From a bacterium (GTDB lineage Bacteria > Ratteibacteria > UBA8468 > B48-G9 > JAFGKM01): DNA of 25,293 bases. Location of the stretch: contig DAOOVW010000026.1 of NCBI GenBank assembly GCA_035370465.1, positions 1 through 25,293 on the forward strand, given 5' to 3'. Of the stretch, positions 15,909 through 22,584 are shown one piece after another. Position numbers and translations under genes: made by a program. Below the pieces are notes generated by a model. It ran no database searches, was not told the origin of the DNA, and worked only from the letters and a program-made list of their open reading frames with translations. The first letter of the stretch is position 1. Each line of letters begins with the position of its first letter.

Positions 15909-17315
15909 TCACTCCAGGCCAATTGCTTTCCTTAAAACTAAAATTACATCTGCAATATCTATCTTTCCATCAAAGTTCATATCAGCGGAAGAAAAATCCT
16001 TTTCATTAAGTCCAACTGCTTGTCTCAAACATAAAATTACATCCGAAATATCTATTTTCTCATCCTCGTTTATATCGCCTTTTTCTACTGGTTCCACTTT
16101 TATTTTTATTAACCATATATTCAATTTATTATCATCAAGCCGAGTCCACCCTGCCCCTATATATCCACCATCTGTTGTTTGTTGCACTGAATTTATGGTA
16201 TCCTCGCCATTTCCACTTCCGGCAAATACCTTTTCCCATTGTTCATTTCCATTTTCATCCGTTTTAATCAGATAAGCATCCAGGTCCTTTGCAGCACCAA
16301 ATAAAGAAGAGTTGGTTTCACCCGCCATTATATATCCGCCATCAGTTGTTTGTTGCACTGAATATATACAATCATCATACTCCCTGCCAAATGTTTTTTC
16401 CCATTGTTCATCTCCATTTTCATCCGTTTTAATCAGATAAGCATCATCGTAATAAGTATCAGTATTGATACAACCTCCAATTATATACCCCCCATCAGCC
16501 GTTTGTTGCACTGAGTATCCCATATCCAGACCCTCTCCACCAAATGTCTTATCCCACAGTTTATTTCCAAATTTATCCGTTTTAATCAGGTAGACATCAT
16601 AAGAACCAACACCAAAAGATGTCGTCTTCCCGACCAGTATATATCCACCATCAGTTGTTTGTTGCACTGACTGTGCACTATTATAACCACGATAATCAAT
16701 ACCACTTCCACCAAATGTCTTCTCCCATTGTTCATCTCCATTTTCATACGTTTTAATCAGATAAACATCAGAAGAACCACCACTATAATAATTCGTTCCT
16801 CCCCCAATTATATATCCGCCATCAGTTGTTTGTTGCACTGAAAATGCTACATCCTGCCCAGTACGGCTAAATGTTTTTTCCCATTGTTCATCTCCCTTTT
16901 CATCCGTTTTAATCAGATAAACATTAGAAAAACTACCATCTAGATAAGCAGTTTGCCCGACCATTATATATCCGCCATCAGTTGTTTGTTGCACTGAATA
17001 CGCTATATCATGAATACTGCTGTCAAATGTTTTTTCCCATTGTTCATCTCCCTTTTCATCTATTTTAATCAAGTAGACATCATAATCACCAGTGCTAGAA
17101 GAGAGAAGTGCCCCTACCATTATATACCCACCATCCGTCGTTTGTTGCACTGAAAATGCTATAGCATCTATATTACTTCCACCAAATGTCTTTTCCCATT
17201 CAATCACTGGTCTTTCACCGGTTTGAGCATTGATGTAACTTACCGGGAGAAAAGGTCCCAGCGCTGAAAAAACAAGAGATATTTTGAAAAAACATTTCCA
17301 AACTTTTGGCTTCAT
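15909..17315 (-). CDS. Exported seven-repeat beta-propeller-like protein with C-terminal dockerin
   Basis: The 468-residue protein has a signal peptide (1-30, cleavage after SYINA), then seven repeats of about 50-58 residues, each containing SVQQTTDGGYI, a DxYLIKTD strand and GDEQWEKTFG or close variants. Seven such units suggest a seven-bladed propeller. The C-terminus (about 408-468) is a type I dockerin: two calcium loops, GDINEDEKIDISDV and ADMNFDGKIDIADV, each followed by a helix ending in VGL or IGL. Dockerins bind cohesins, so the protein may be held at the surface or in a complex, but no cohesin gene is in view. AGGAGG precedes the ATG. Base composition appears less AT-rich than its neighbours. 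The ligand is unknown. Confidence 0.85.
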   Translation of the reverse strand: MKPKVWKCFFKISLVFSALGPFLPVSYINAQTGERPVIEWEKTFGGSNIDAIAFSVQQTTDGGYIMVGALLSSSTGDYDVYLIKIDEKGDEQWEKTFDSSIHDIAYSVQQTTDGGYIMVGQTAYLDGSFSNVYLIKTDEKGDEQWEKTFSRTGQDVAFSVQQTTDGGYIIGGGTNYYSGGSSDVYLIKTYENGDEQWEKTFGGSGIDYRGYNSAQSVQQTTDGGYILVGKTTSFGVGSYDVYLIKTDKFGNKLWDKTFGGEGLDMGYSVQQTADGGYIIGGCINTDTYYDDAYLIKTDENGDEQWEKTFGREYDDCIYSVQQTTDGGYIMAGETNSSLFGAAKDLDAYLIKTDENGNEQWEKVFAGSGNGEDTINSVQQTTDGGYIGAGWTRLDDNKLNIWLIKIKVEPVEKGDINEDEKIDISDVILCLRQAVGLNEKDFSSADMNFDGKIDIADVILVLRKAIGLE

Positions 17316-17540
17316 TTGTGCCTCCTTTTTAACTTCCTCACCACTTCACCTCTGCCTCCGCTTCAATCTTCACTGCTTCTTCTTAAAAATTTGTCTTTTT
17401 TATATTCAATCTATAATTATTAATCTTTAGGGTTATTTTAGATTTTAGCCACCAAATTTAGTTATCAAAATTATTGTAAAACATACCTTAAAGAAGTCAA
17501 ATTTTGCTATTGTTTCCCTTATTCAACCCCCGCGGTTAGA
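17316..17540 (-). repeat. Duplicated promoter-leader, copy 2 (upstream of propeller-dockerin gene)
   Basis: This is the counterpart of 15604-15797, with the same order: family C palindrome (17519-17540), promoter (17473-17500), 58-bp identical core (17449-17506), GAAGAAGCAGTGAAGAT block, a GTG mini-ORF (17338-17373, 11 codons) and a ribosome binding site. It has about 30 extra AT-rich bases in the middle of the leader relative to copy 1. Confidence 0.85.
17473..17500 (-). promoter_or_regulatory. Sigma70-type promoter of the propeller-dockerin gene
   Basis: Minus-strand TTGACT (17495-17500) and TACAAT (17473-17478) with a 16-nt spacer, the same boxes as at 15731-15758. The start codon is about 158 nt away from the -10 box. 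Confidence 0.65.
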
Positions 17541-17565
17541 AGAGATATATTGAAAAATTTATCAA

Positions 17566-17823
17566 TTATCTGTAAACTTCTTTTCTATGTCTTATTCTTA
17601 AAATAAGTATAGTGTTTTCTTTTTGAATAATTGTATAAATTACTCTATAAGGTGGGCTTTCTAATTTTCTCATACCTTCCCATTTTCCTTTTAGGGGTAT
17701 TCCTTGATAAGGATTTGTAGTTAATTGTTTTTCTATTTTATTTTTTATGATTTCCCATCGTTGTTTAGGAATTTTTTTGAGGTCTTTTTTTACACTATCT
17801 TTATAATAAATTTCATAATTCAT
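17566..17823 (-). CDS. RelE/ParE-family toxin
   Basis: The 85-residue product fits the RelE/ParE toxin fold. An N-terminal MNYEIYYKDSVKKDLKKIP strand-helix start is followed by NPYQGIPLKGKWEGMRKL and the core PPYRVIY, and the protein ends with LRIRHRKEVYR, where Arg, His and Tyr occupy the usual active-site end. RelE-type members cleave mRNA on the ribosome, ParE-type poison gyrase; the kept basic residues and terminal Tyr favour the RelE type. The ATG at 17823 is preferred to a TTG two codons upstream. It overlaps the antitoxin gene by 11 nt, the normal arrangement for type II toxin-antitoxin pairs. Confidence 0.88.
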   Translation of the reverse strand: MNYEIYYKDSVKKDLKKIPKQRWEIIKNKIEKQLTTNPYQGIPLKGKWEGMRKLESPPYRVIYTIIQKENTILILRIRHRKEVYR

Positions 17824-18040
17824 TCTCAACTTCTCTCCAGAAATCTTCTGATTTTATAACTTTATCTTTTTTATCTCTTAACCTCTCAAAAGATATTTCA
17901 TAATCTTCTATCTCTTCTAAATACATCCTTAATGCCTCACTTACATAAAAACTTTTAGGAACATGTGTTTTTTCACTTAATCCTTTTAGTCGCTTTTCTA
18001 TTTCTTCTTCTATTCTTACACCTAAATATCCTTTTTTCAT
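17813..18040 (-). CDS. Ribbon-helix-helix antitoxin
   Basis: This 75-residue protein precedes and overlaps the RelE-like toxin gene. Residues 4-40 (GYLGVRIEEEIEKRLKGLSE then VPKSFYVSEALRMYLEE) form a ribbon-helix-helix DNA-binding domain: a short strand with alternating residues, then two helices. The acidic C-terminus (EISFERLRDKKDKVI to the end) would wrap the toxin. Proteins of this type neutralise the toxin and repress their own promoter. GAGGAG precedes the ATG. A candidate promoter lies at 18063-18091 at the edge of a family A repeat. Confidence 0.88.
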   Translation of the reverse strand: MKKGYLGVRIEEEIEKRLKGLSEKTHVPKSFYVSEALRMYLEEIEDYEISFERLRDKKDKVIKSEDFWREVENEL

Positions 18041-18062
18041 TTTTCATTTCTCCTCTTTCTGT

Positions 18063-18091
18063 TTTATACCATTTTTACATCAAGGATATAA
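18063..18091 (-). promoter_or_regulatory. Candidate promoter of the toxin-antitoxin pair
   Basis: Minus-strand TATAAA (18063-18068) with TTATAT (18086-18091) 17 nt upstream. The -35 box is weak. The same AT-rich block (TTTTTACATCAA with a -10-like ATTATA) borders the family A copy at 7384-7400, so the repeat family seems to carry an outward-facing -10 region. Confidence 0.45.
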
Positions 18092-18240
18092 TAATGCTTA
18101 CAAAGAATCCCCCACTTCATCCTTGCTCATAGGGGGGGAGGCTCGCCCCGCAGTGTCCTCGCTTTTGGCTATGAATCCCATCAGGGCGTAGCCCCTACGG
18201 GCGAGCCTCTGGACTACGCCCGAGGGAAAAAGATGATGAC
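18064..18240. repeat. Family A intergenic repeat, copy 2
   Basis: This GC-rich stretch contains TCCTCGCTTTTGGCTAT and ACTACGCCCGAGGGA, the reverse complements of blocks in the 7385-7645 copy, plus a nested pair GGGGCGAGCCTCCCCC-like and GGGCGAGCCTC that makes it strongly foldable. The left edge TTATACCATTTTTACATC is shared in direct orientation with the first copy. It fills most of the 322-nt gap between the antitoxin and the restriction gene. No coding frame is credible. Confidence 0.7.
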
Positions 18241-18320
18241 GAAATGTTTTACTATATATCCGATGTTAAATTTGTTTTACATTATACCATTTATTTCTTC
18301 AAGAGCAATAAAAAAATTTT

Positions 18321-18344
18321 TTATTCAACCCCCGCGCGGTTAGA
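18321..18344. repeat. Family C near-palindrome downstream of the restriction endonuclease gene
   Basis: TTATTCAACCCCCGCGCGG followed by TTAGA matches 17519-17540 except for two extra bases. On the minus strand it follows the restriction gene stop by about 20 nt and is followed by an A/T-rich run (AATAAAAAATTTTTTT), so it could act as that operon's terminator. Confidence 0.5.
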
Positions 18345-18362
18345 TATGGTAAATTATTTTCT

Positions 18363-19436
18363 TTATAATGATAGTGCTATTAAATCTGTCCCATTTAATA
18401 TGACACTAAACTTGTTTCTTTTAGATTCTTCTTTCAATAGGTTTAAAAAGTCAATCTGGGATTGTTTCAAATCTTCTTTTTTAAATACCGAGTCATTGGT
18501 AAGTTTTAAAACTGCAACTGGATTATATTGTTTTTTATCTATCTTCACTTCTTTAAGATTGGTAAATAAAATCATTTTCAATAACCCATCTTTTATGTCT
18601 TCTAATGAAGGGATTAAACTTTTTTTGCTATGTTTCCCTTCAATTAAATAAATTGTATTTCTTTGAATAGATACTTCATCGCAGGTAAAAAAATAGTATC
18701 CTCCAAGATAGTTTTTTATAGTTAGAGTCGCTTTTTTACCTGTCAATTTTTCCTTTGGTTGAACAGTTTCACTTTCTCTTTTTTGTGCCTTTTTTGCCAG
18801 ATCTCTTGATAGAGAGATAAAACATTCTTTTCCTTTTGAGATATTATTTATTCTTTTTTCTGCAAGTTTTTTTGAGTGCATTTTAACTCCAAGGTTTTTT
18901 GAAATATTTTCATAAAAATTAATTGCTCTTTTTCCAATTTCATCTATTTTATCAATTTGCGAAAGATTCCAATGTAACGCGTCGGACTGATAATTTATTA
19001 AATTATCTATTTCTTCCGTAATATGCGATATATCAAATTTTTGCCCTGTTATCTTGTGTTGGTATCCTGAACTTTTTTCTGCACTACTATAATAAGAAAT
19101 AATTGTATAAATTCCCAATAAACTCATTAAAGAAATTGTATCCCACTGTAAAAAATCCCTATCTCCATCTTTGCCTTCATCTTTTAGAATTGGAATTACT
19201 GTTACTTTTTTCCCTTGAAATCCTAATGTGTCATAGACCCTTGCATAAGGGTATGACCTTGTTCTTTTGGGAGAAACCCACCAACTTAATGCTATTTGTT
19301 TATTTTTTCCAAGTATCAAAATAAATGCTCCATCTTTTGAAATAGCAATATCTAATTGTGAAATTGGATATTCATTTAGTGTGCGACATAAAAGAGGGGA
19401 ATATGTAATACCAGTTATTTTAGCCGATACATCCAT
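18363..19436 (-). CDS. Putative type II restriction endonuclease partner of the adjacent methyltransferase
   Basis: The family of this 357-residue protein was not recognised. The call as the restriction enzyme rests on its position: it overlaps the DNA methyltransferase gene by 17 nt and follows it, the common layout of type II systems. A possible PD-(D/E)xK active site is IYLIEGKHS (E266, K268) with acidic D253-E254 ahead and a strand before it. This is suggestive, not proof. An upstream segment, KDGDRDFLQWDTISLM (89-104), is hydrophilic then hydrophobic and may be part of the core. The ATG at 19436 is the natural start. An orphan regulator or unrelated gene remains possible. Confidence 0.65.
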   Translation of the reverse strand: MDVSAKITGITYSPLLCRTLNEYPISQLDIAISKDGAFILILGKNKQIALSWWVSPKRTRSYPYARVYDTLGFQGKKVTVIPILKDEGKDGDRDFLQWDTISLMSLLGIYTIISYYSSAEKSSGYQHKITGQKFDISHITEEIDNLINYQSDALHWNLSQIDKIDEIGKRAINFYENISKNLGVKMHSKKLAEKRINNISKGKECFISLSRDLAKKAQKRESETVQPKEKLTGKKATLTIKNYLGGYYFFTCDEVSIQRNTIYLIEGKHSKKSLIPSLEDIKDGLLKMILFTNLKEVKIDKKQYNPVAVLKLTNDSVFKKEDLKQSQIDFLNLLKEESKRNKFSVILNGTDLIALSL

Positions 19437-20268
19437 ATTTAACCTTTTCTCTTATTATTACTTCAAATGTATCATTAAAATTTTCAAAATTTAATTGTCC
19501 TTCAAAACCAACTTTTCTCTTTATAATTGGAATTAAGGACTTTTTTATTTCTATTCCAATGCTGTTTCTTTCAAGTTGTCTTGCTACTTTCATAGTAGTT
19601 CCACTTCCAGCAAATGGGTCTAAAACAGTTTCCCATTTATATGAAAATAACTTTATTATTCTATAAGGTAGTTCTTCCGGGAATGCAGCAATTTCTTTTT
19701 CTAATGATGAGCCAGGAAGAACATTAACCATTTCCCATAAGGTCATATACCATTTATTATTTGAGAACTCTTTTATATCTATTTTTGATGCTTCTCTTAC
19801 TTCTTTTGGAATTGAATGATAATTAAATTTTCCTTTTTGAAAAATAATTATGCTTTCTAAGAGATTATCTGGATAAAAATACATTGGGTATGGATTTTGT
19901 AAAAGAACTCCACTTCTTCTGCTTATTCTTAAATAACCATCTGGTTTTTTCCATATAATTCTATCTCTATATCTAAAACCAGCGTTTTGGAATATTTTAA
20001 TAGCATCTGCAACAATAGGGAATTTTTCCCCATCTACGAGCATATCATCTATGTTTAAAACGGCAATTCTACCTTCTTTTAATACTCTAAAAATTTCTTT
20101 TGCAACTCTATTAAGAACACCTAAATATTGTTCATAATTTTTGAATAATCCCTTATAATCAAAAGGGGCATTGAAATAAGGTGGGGAAGTGACCATTAAG
20201 TGAATACTTTCATCTTCTATTTCTTCCATACTCATACAATTACCAATTATAAGTTTATGATGAGTCAT
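19420..20268 (-). CDS. DNA methyltransferase, beta-class (N4-cytosine or N6-adenine)
   Basis: The 282-residue protein has the catalytic motif first, TSPPYF (27-32), and the AdoMet-binding motif last, DPFAGSGTT (217-225). That is the beta-class order of amino-methyltransferases. TSPPY is more typical of N4-cytosine enzymes, DPPY of N6-adenine enzymes, so N4-cytosine is favoured but open. Intermediate landmarks such as VLKEGRIAVLNIDD (63-76) and IIWKKPDG fit the family. It should protect the host site from the enzyme encoded just downstream. The recognition sequence cannot be read. A perfect TTGACA lies upstream of the gene at 20317-20322. Confidence 0.93.
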   Translation of the reverse strand: MTHHKLIIGNCMSMEEIEDESIHLMVTSPPYFNAPFDYKGLFKNYEQYLGVLNRVAKEIFRVLKEGRIAVLNIDDMLVDGEKFPIVADAIKIFQNAGFRYRDRIIWKKPDGYLRISRRSGVLLQNPYPMYFYPDNLLESIIIFQKGKFNYHSIPKEVREASKIDIKEFSNNKWYMTLWEMVNVLPGSSLEKEIAAFPEELPYRIIKLFSYKWETVLDPFAGSGTTMKVARQLERNSIGIEIKKSLIPIIKRKVGFEGQLNFENFNDTFEVIIREKVKYGCIG

Positions 20269-20292
20269 TATATTTTTCCCGTTTTTAAAAAT

Positions 20293-20322
20293 AAGTTAAA
20301 TTATTTTCCCCTTTTTGTCAAT
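20293..20322 (-). promoter_or_regulatory. Candidate promoter of the restriction-modification operon
   Basis: Minus-strand TTGACA (20317-20322) is a perfect -35 box in the 79-nt gap between apbE and the methyltransferase. The -10 region (TAACTT, 18 nt on) is poor, so promoter strength may be low or depend on another factor. Confidence 0.45.
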
Positions 20323-20347
20323 TTCTTGTTCAATCATCAGGGATGGT

Positions 20348-21295
20348 TTATAATGGGAAATTTTTACTTTTATAATTTTTTTTGTCCTTGTCAATAATTA
20401 GGATTTCAACATCTTTTAGTTTATTAGCAATTTCAATTGATTTTGTTCCAATAACAAAAAATCCAGTTGCTAATGCATCAGCAGTTATACAATCATCTGC
20501 AATGATTGTTATACTAACTGGAAAGTCCTGAACAGTTTTCCCGTTTCTTGGGTCAACTATGTGAGAAAATTTTTGCCCTTTTATTTTCACATATTGTTCA
20601 TAATCACCAGAAGTTGCTACACCTTTTTCAGTTATTTCTATCTTTCCTATTGTTTTTTCTTTTTCAAAGGGGTCTCTTATTGCTATTTTCCATTTTTTTC
20701 CAGAGGGATTATTTCCCCAACAATATAAATCCCCCCCTGCATTTACAAGTCCATTTTTAATTCCTTTTGATTTCAGAAATTCTACTGCTTTATCAACAAT
20801 ATATCCTTTTGCAATTCCTCCTAAATCAATTTCCATACCATCTTTTAAAGAGATATTATTTCCTTTAATTTCTATGTTTTTCCAGTTGACTTTTGTAAGT
20901 GTATTTTTTATTTCTTCTTCTCCAGGCGGTTTTCCTGATTTCTCACATTTTTTATATAGGTCTACAAGTGGCTTACAACTTATATCAAAAGCACCATCTG
21001 TAATTTTAGAAATTTCAATTGCTTTTTTTATAACTTCTATCGTTTCATTAGATATAGAGGCGCTTTTGTTTTTATTTAATTTACTAACTTCACTTTCTTT
21101 TTCAAATATACTCAATTTTTTTTCTAATTCATCTACTTTTTTAAATGCCTGATTTAAAATTTCTTTATTGTCTTTTGTTTCTTCAATAGTTATTTGAAAA
21201 AAAGTTCCAAGTGCAATTCTTGTTTCACTTTTAAATTCAGAATATCCTGTTTGGATAAAAAGGAAAAACAACAATAGGGAAAAAAATTTTTTCAT
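20348..21295 (-). CDS. apbE: FAD:protein FMN transferase
   Basis: ApbE attaches FMN covalently to threonine or serine of extracytoplasmic flavoproteins such as Rnf or Nqr subunits. The 315-residue protein starts with a signal peptide (about 1-19) lacking a lipobox Cys, so it should be periplasmic or membrane-held. Landmarks are LGTFFQITI, DISCKPLVDLY, EIDLGGIAKGY, NAGGDLYCWG, GVATSGDYEQY, SHIVDPRNGKT and ADALATGFF. No Rnf or Nqr gene is in the window. It is the third gene of the parA cluster, 17 nt behind the RHH protein, but a functional link to partition is unlikely. The ribosome binding site is weak (AAGGTT). Confidence 0.95.
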   Translation of the reverse strand: MKKFFSLLLFFLFIQTGYSEFKSETRIALGTFFQITIEETKDNKEILNQAFKKVDELEKKLSIFEKESEVSKLNKNKSASISNETIEVIKKAIEISKITDGAFDISCKPLVDLYKKCEKSGKPPGEEEIKNTLTKVNWKNIEIKGNNISLKDGMEIDLGGIAKGYIVDKAVEFLKSKGIKNGLVNAGGDLYCWGNNPSGKKWKIAIRDPFEKEKTIGKIEITEKGVATSGDYEQYVKIKGQKFSHIVDPRNGKTVQDFPVSITIIADDCITADALATGFFVIGTKSIEIANKLKDVEILIIDKDKKNYKSKNFPL

Positions 21296-21312
21296 TGCAG
21301 GTTGAACCTTTT

Positions 21313-21678
21313 TTACTTGATTTTTTCTAAAATTCTGGAGAAAAGTGTTTCTTCATCCGGTATGTTTTTTATATTTATTTCTGTTTTTGAAAAGGCCTCT
21401 ATGAAGCATCTTATAAGTGTATTTTTTGTGATTCTTTCTCTTTTAAATTCTTTTGTTCTATTTTTATGTATTTCCCTTACAAGTTTATCAAGAAATTCCA
21501 AATGTGTATTTTTTAGCAGAACTGTAAGACGAATATCAAATGTCTGATATTTAGGTCCAATTTGCTTTTCAATTATTTCTTTACTTCTCTTCGTGGGTAA
21601 TTCTTTTTCTGGTATCTTTTTTTCAACTGTTGGTTTAATCCATTCTAACGGGTCTTTTCCAAGTCCTGTTTTTTTCAT
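21313..21678 (-). CDS. ParA-partner protein: ParB-like N-terminal box plus ribbon-helix-helix region
   Basis: This 121-residue protein is encoded directly after parA with a 4-nt ATGA overlap, the position of parB. It lacks the ParB CTPase and HTH domains. The N-terminus KKTGLGKDPLEWIKP (2-16) resembles the KxGLGKGLxALI box through which ParB proteins touch ParA. Residues 46-96 (QTFDIRLTVLLKNTHLEFLD, then a helix to about 96) look like a ribbon-helix-helix DNA-binding domain, as in small plasmid centromere-binding proteins. It is therefore probably the DNA-binding partner of this ParA. The fold is inferred from the pattern and is not certain. Confidence 0.6.
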   Translation of the reverse strand: MKKTGLGKDPLEWIKPTVEKKIPEKELPTKRSKEIIEKQIGPKYQTFDIRLTVLLKNTHLEFLDKLVREIHKNRTKEFKRERITKNTLIRCFIEAFSKTEINIKNIPDEETLFSRILEKIK

Positions 21679-22439
21679 TTTTTCTTTTCCTGTGCAATAA
21701 TTTCTTTTGTTAATTTTCTATAGTCAGATGCACCATGTGAATCAGGAGAAAACTGGTAAATTGATTTTCCAAAACTTGGTGCTTCTGCAAGTCGGACATT
21801 TTCTCTTATAAATGTTTTAAAAATTTTTTCATTGAAATGATTCTTTACTTTGTCTGCAACATCCTTGCATATATTTTTTCTCATATCAAACATAGTTAAA
21901 ATAATTCCTGATATTTCAAGAGATGGGTTTAGTCGTTCTTTAACAAGCTGTATTGTTTGTAATAATTTTGTAAGTCCTTCCAATGCAAAAAATTCTGCCT
22001 GAATGGGAATAAAAACTTCATTTACTGTTGTTAAAGCATTTAAAGTTAAAAGTCCAAGAGAAGGGGGACAATCAATTAAAATATAATCAAATCTTTTTTT
22101 GTATTTTTTTAATATCTCTTTCAAAATTATTTCTCTACCAACAGCAGTGACGAGTTCTATTTCAGCACTTGCAAGTTCAATTTTTGATGGCACCAAATAA
22201 AGATAATTATTAATTTGAACAATTGTCTCATCAATGGGAACTTCATTTATTAGAACTTCATATATTGATTTTTCTATATTAGGTGGTTCAAAACCTAAAT
22301 GTATTGTTGTATGTGCTTGTGGGTCAAGGTCAATTAAAAGGACTTTTCTTTTGTTTTCTGATAGACACCATCCAATATTAACTACACTTGTTGTTTTTCC
22401 TGAACCACCTTTTTGATTTATAACAGCAATTTTTCTCAT
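21675..22439 (-). CDS. parA: ParA/Soj-family partition ATPase
   Basis: ParA ATPases drive segregation of chromosome origins, plasmids or protein clusters by binding DNA in the ATP state. The 254-residue length is typical of chromosomal Soj. The deviant Walker A motif KGGSGKTT (10-17) is complete with the signature Lys10, LLIDLDPQAH (34-43) gives Walker A', and DYILIDCPPSLG carries the Walker B Asp. There is no N-terminal HTH, which argues against a plasmid type Ia ParA. It is followed by the small RHH partner instead of a parB. AAGGAG lies 6-7 nt before the ATG, and a strong promoter is just upstream. Confidence 0.95.
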   Translation of the reverse strand: MRKIAVINQKGGSGKTTSVVNIGWCLSENKRKVLLIDLDPQAHTTIHLGFEPPNIEKSIYEVLINEVPIDETIVQINNYLYLVPSKIELASAEIELVTAVGREIILKEILKKYKKRFDYILIDCPPSLGLLTLNALTTVNEVFIPIQAEFFALEGLTKLLQTIQLVKERLNPSLEISGIILTMFDMRKNICKDVADKVKNHFNEKIFKTFIRENVRLAEAPSFGKSIYQFSPDSHGASDYRKLTKEIIAQEKKK

Positions 22440-22469
22440 TACCTCTCCTTAAGTTCTGAAGTTCATAAT

Positions 22470-22498
22470 ATAATATTACAAATTCTGTATTTTGACAA
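22470..22498 (-). promoter_or_regulatory. Sigma70-type promoter of the parA operon
   Basis: Minus-strand TTGTCA (22493-22498) and TATTAT (22470-22475) each match 5 of 6 consensus bases with the ideal 17-nt spacer, 31 nt before the parA ATG. A second -10-like TATAAT at 22549-22554 might give an additional upstream start. Confidence 0.7.
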
Positions 22499-22584
22499 AT
22501 TTTTAGTATTGATTACCTCATATTGCACAAAATCTTCAATTTTTATGTATTATACTGCATAAATTTAATATGTGAAAGTAGCAT

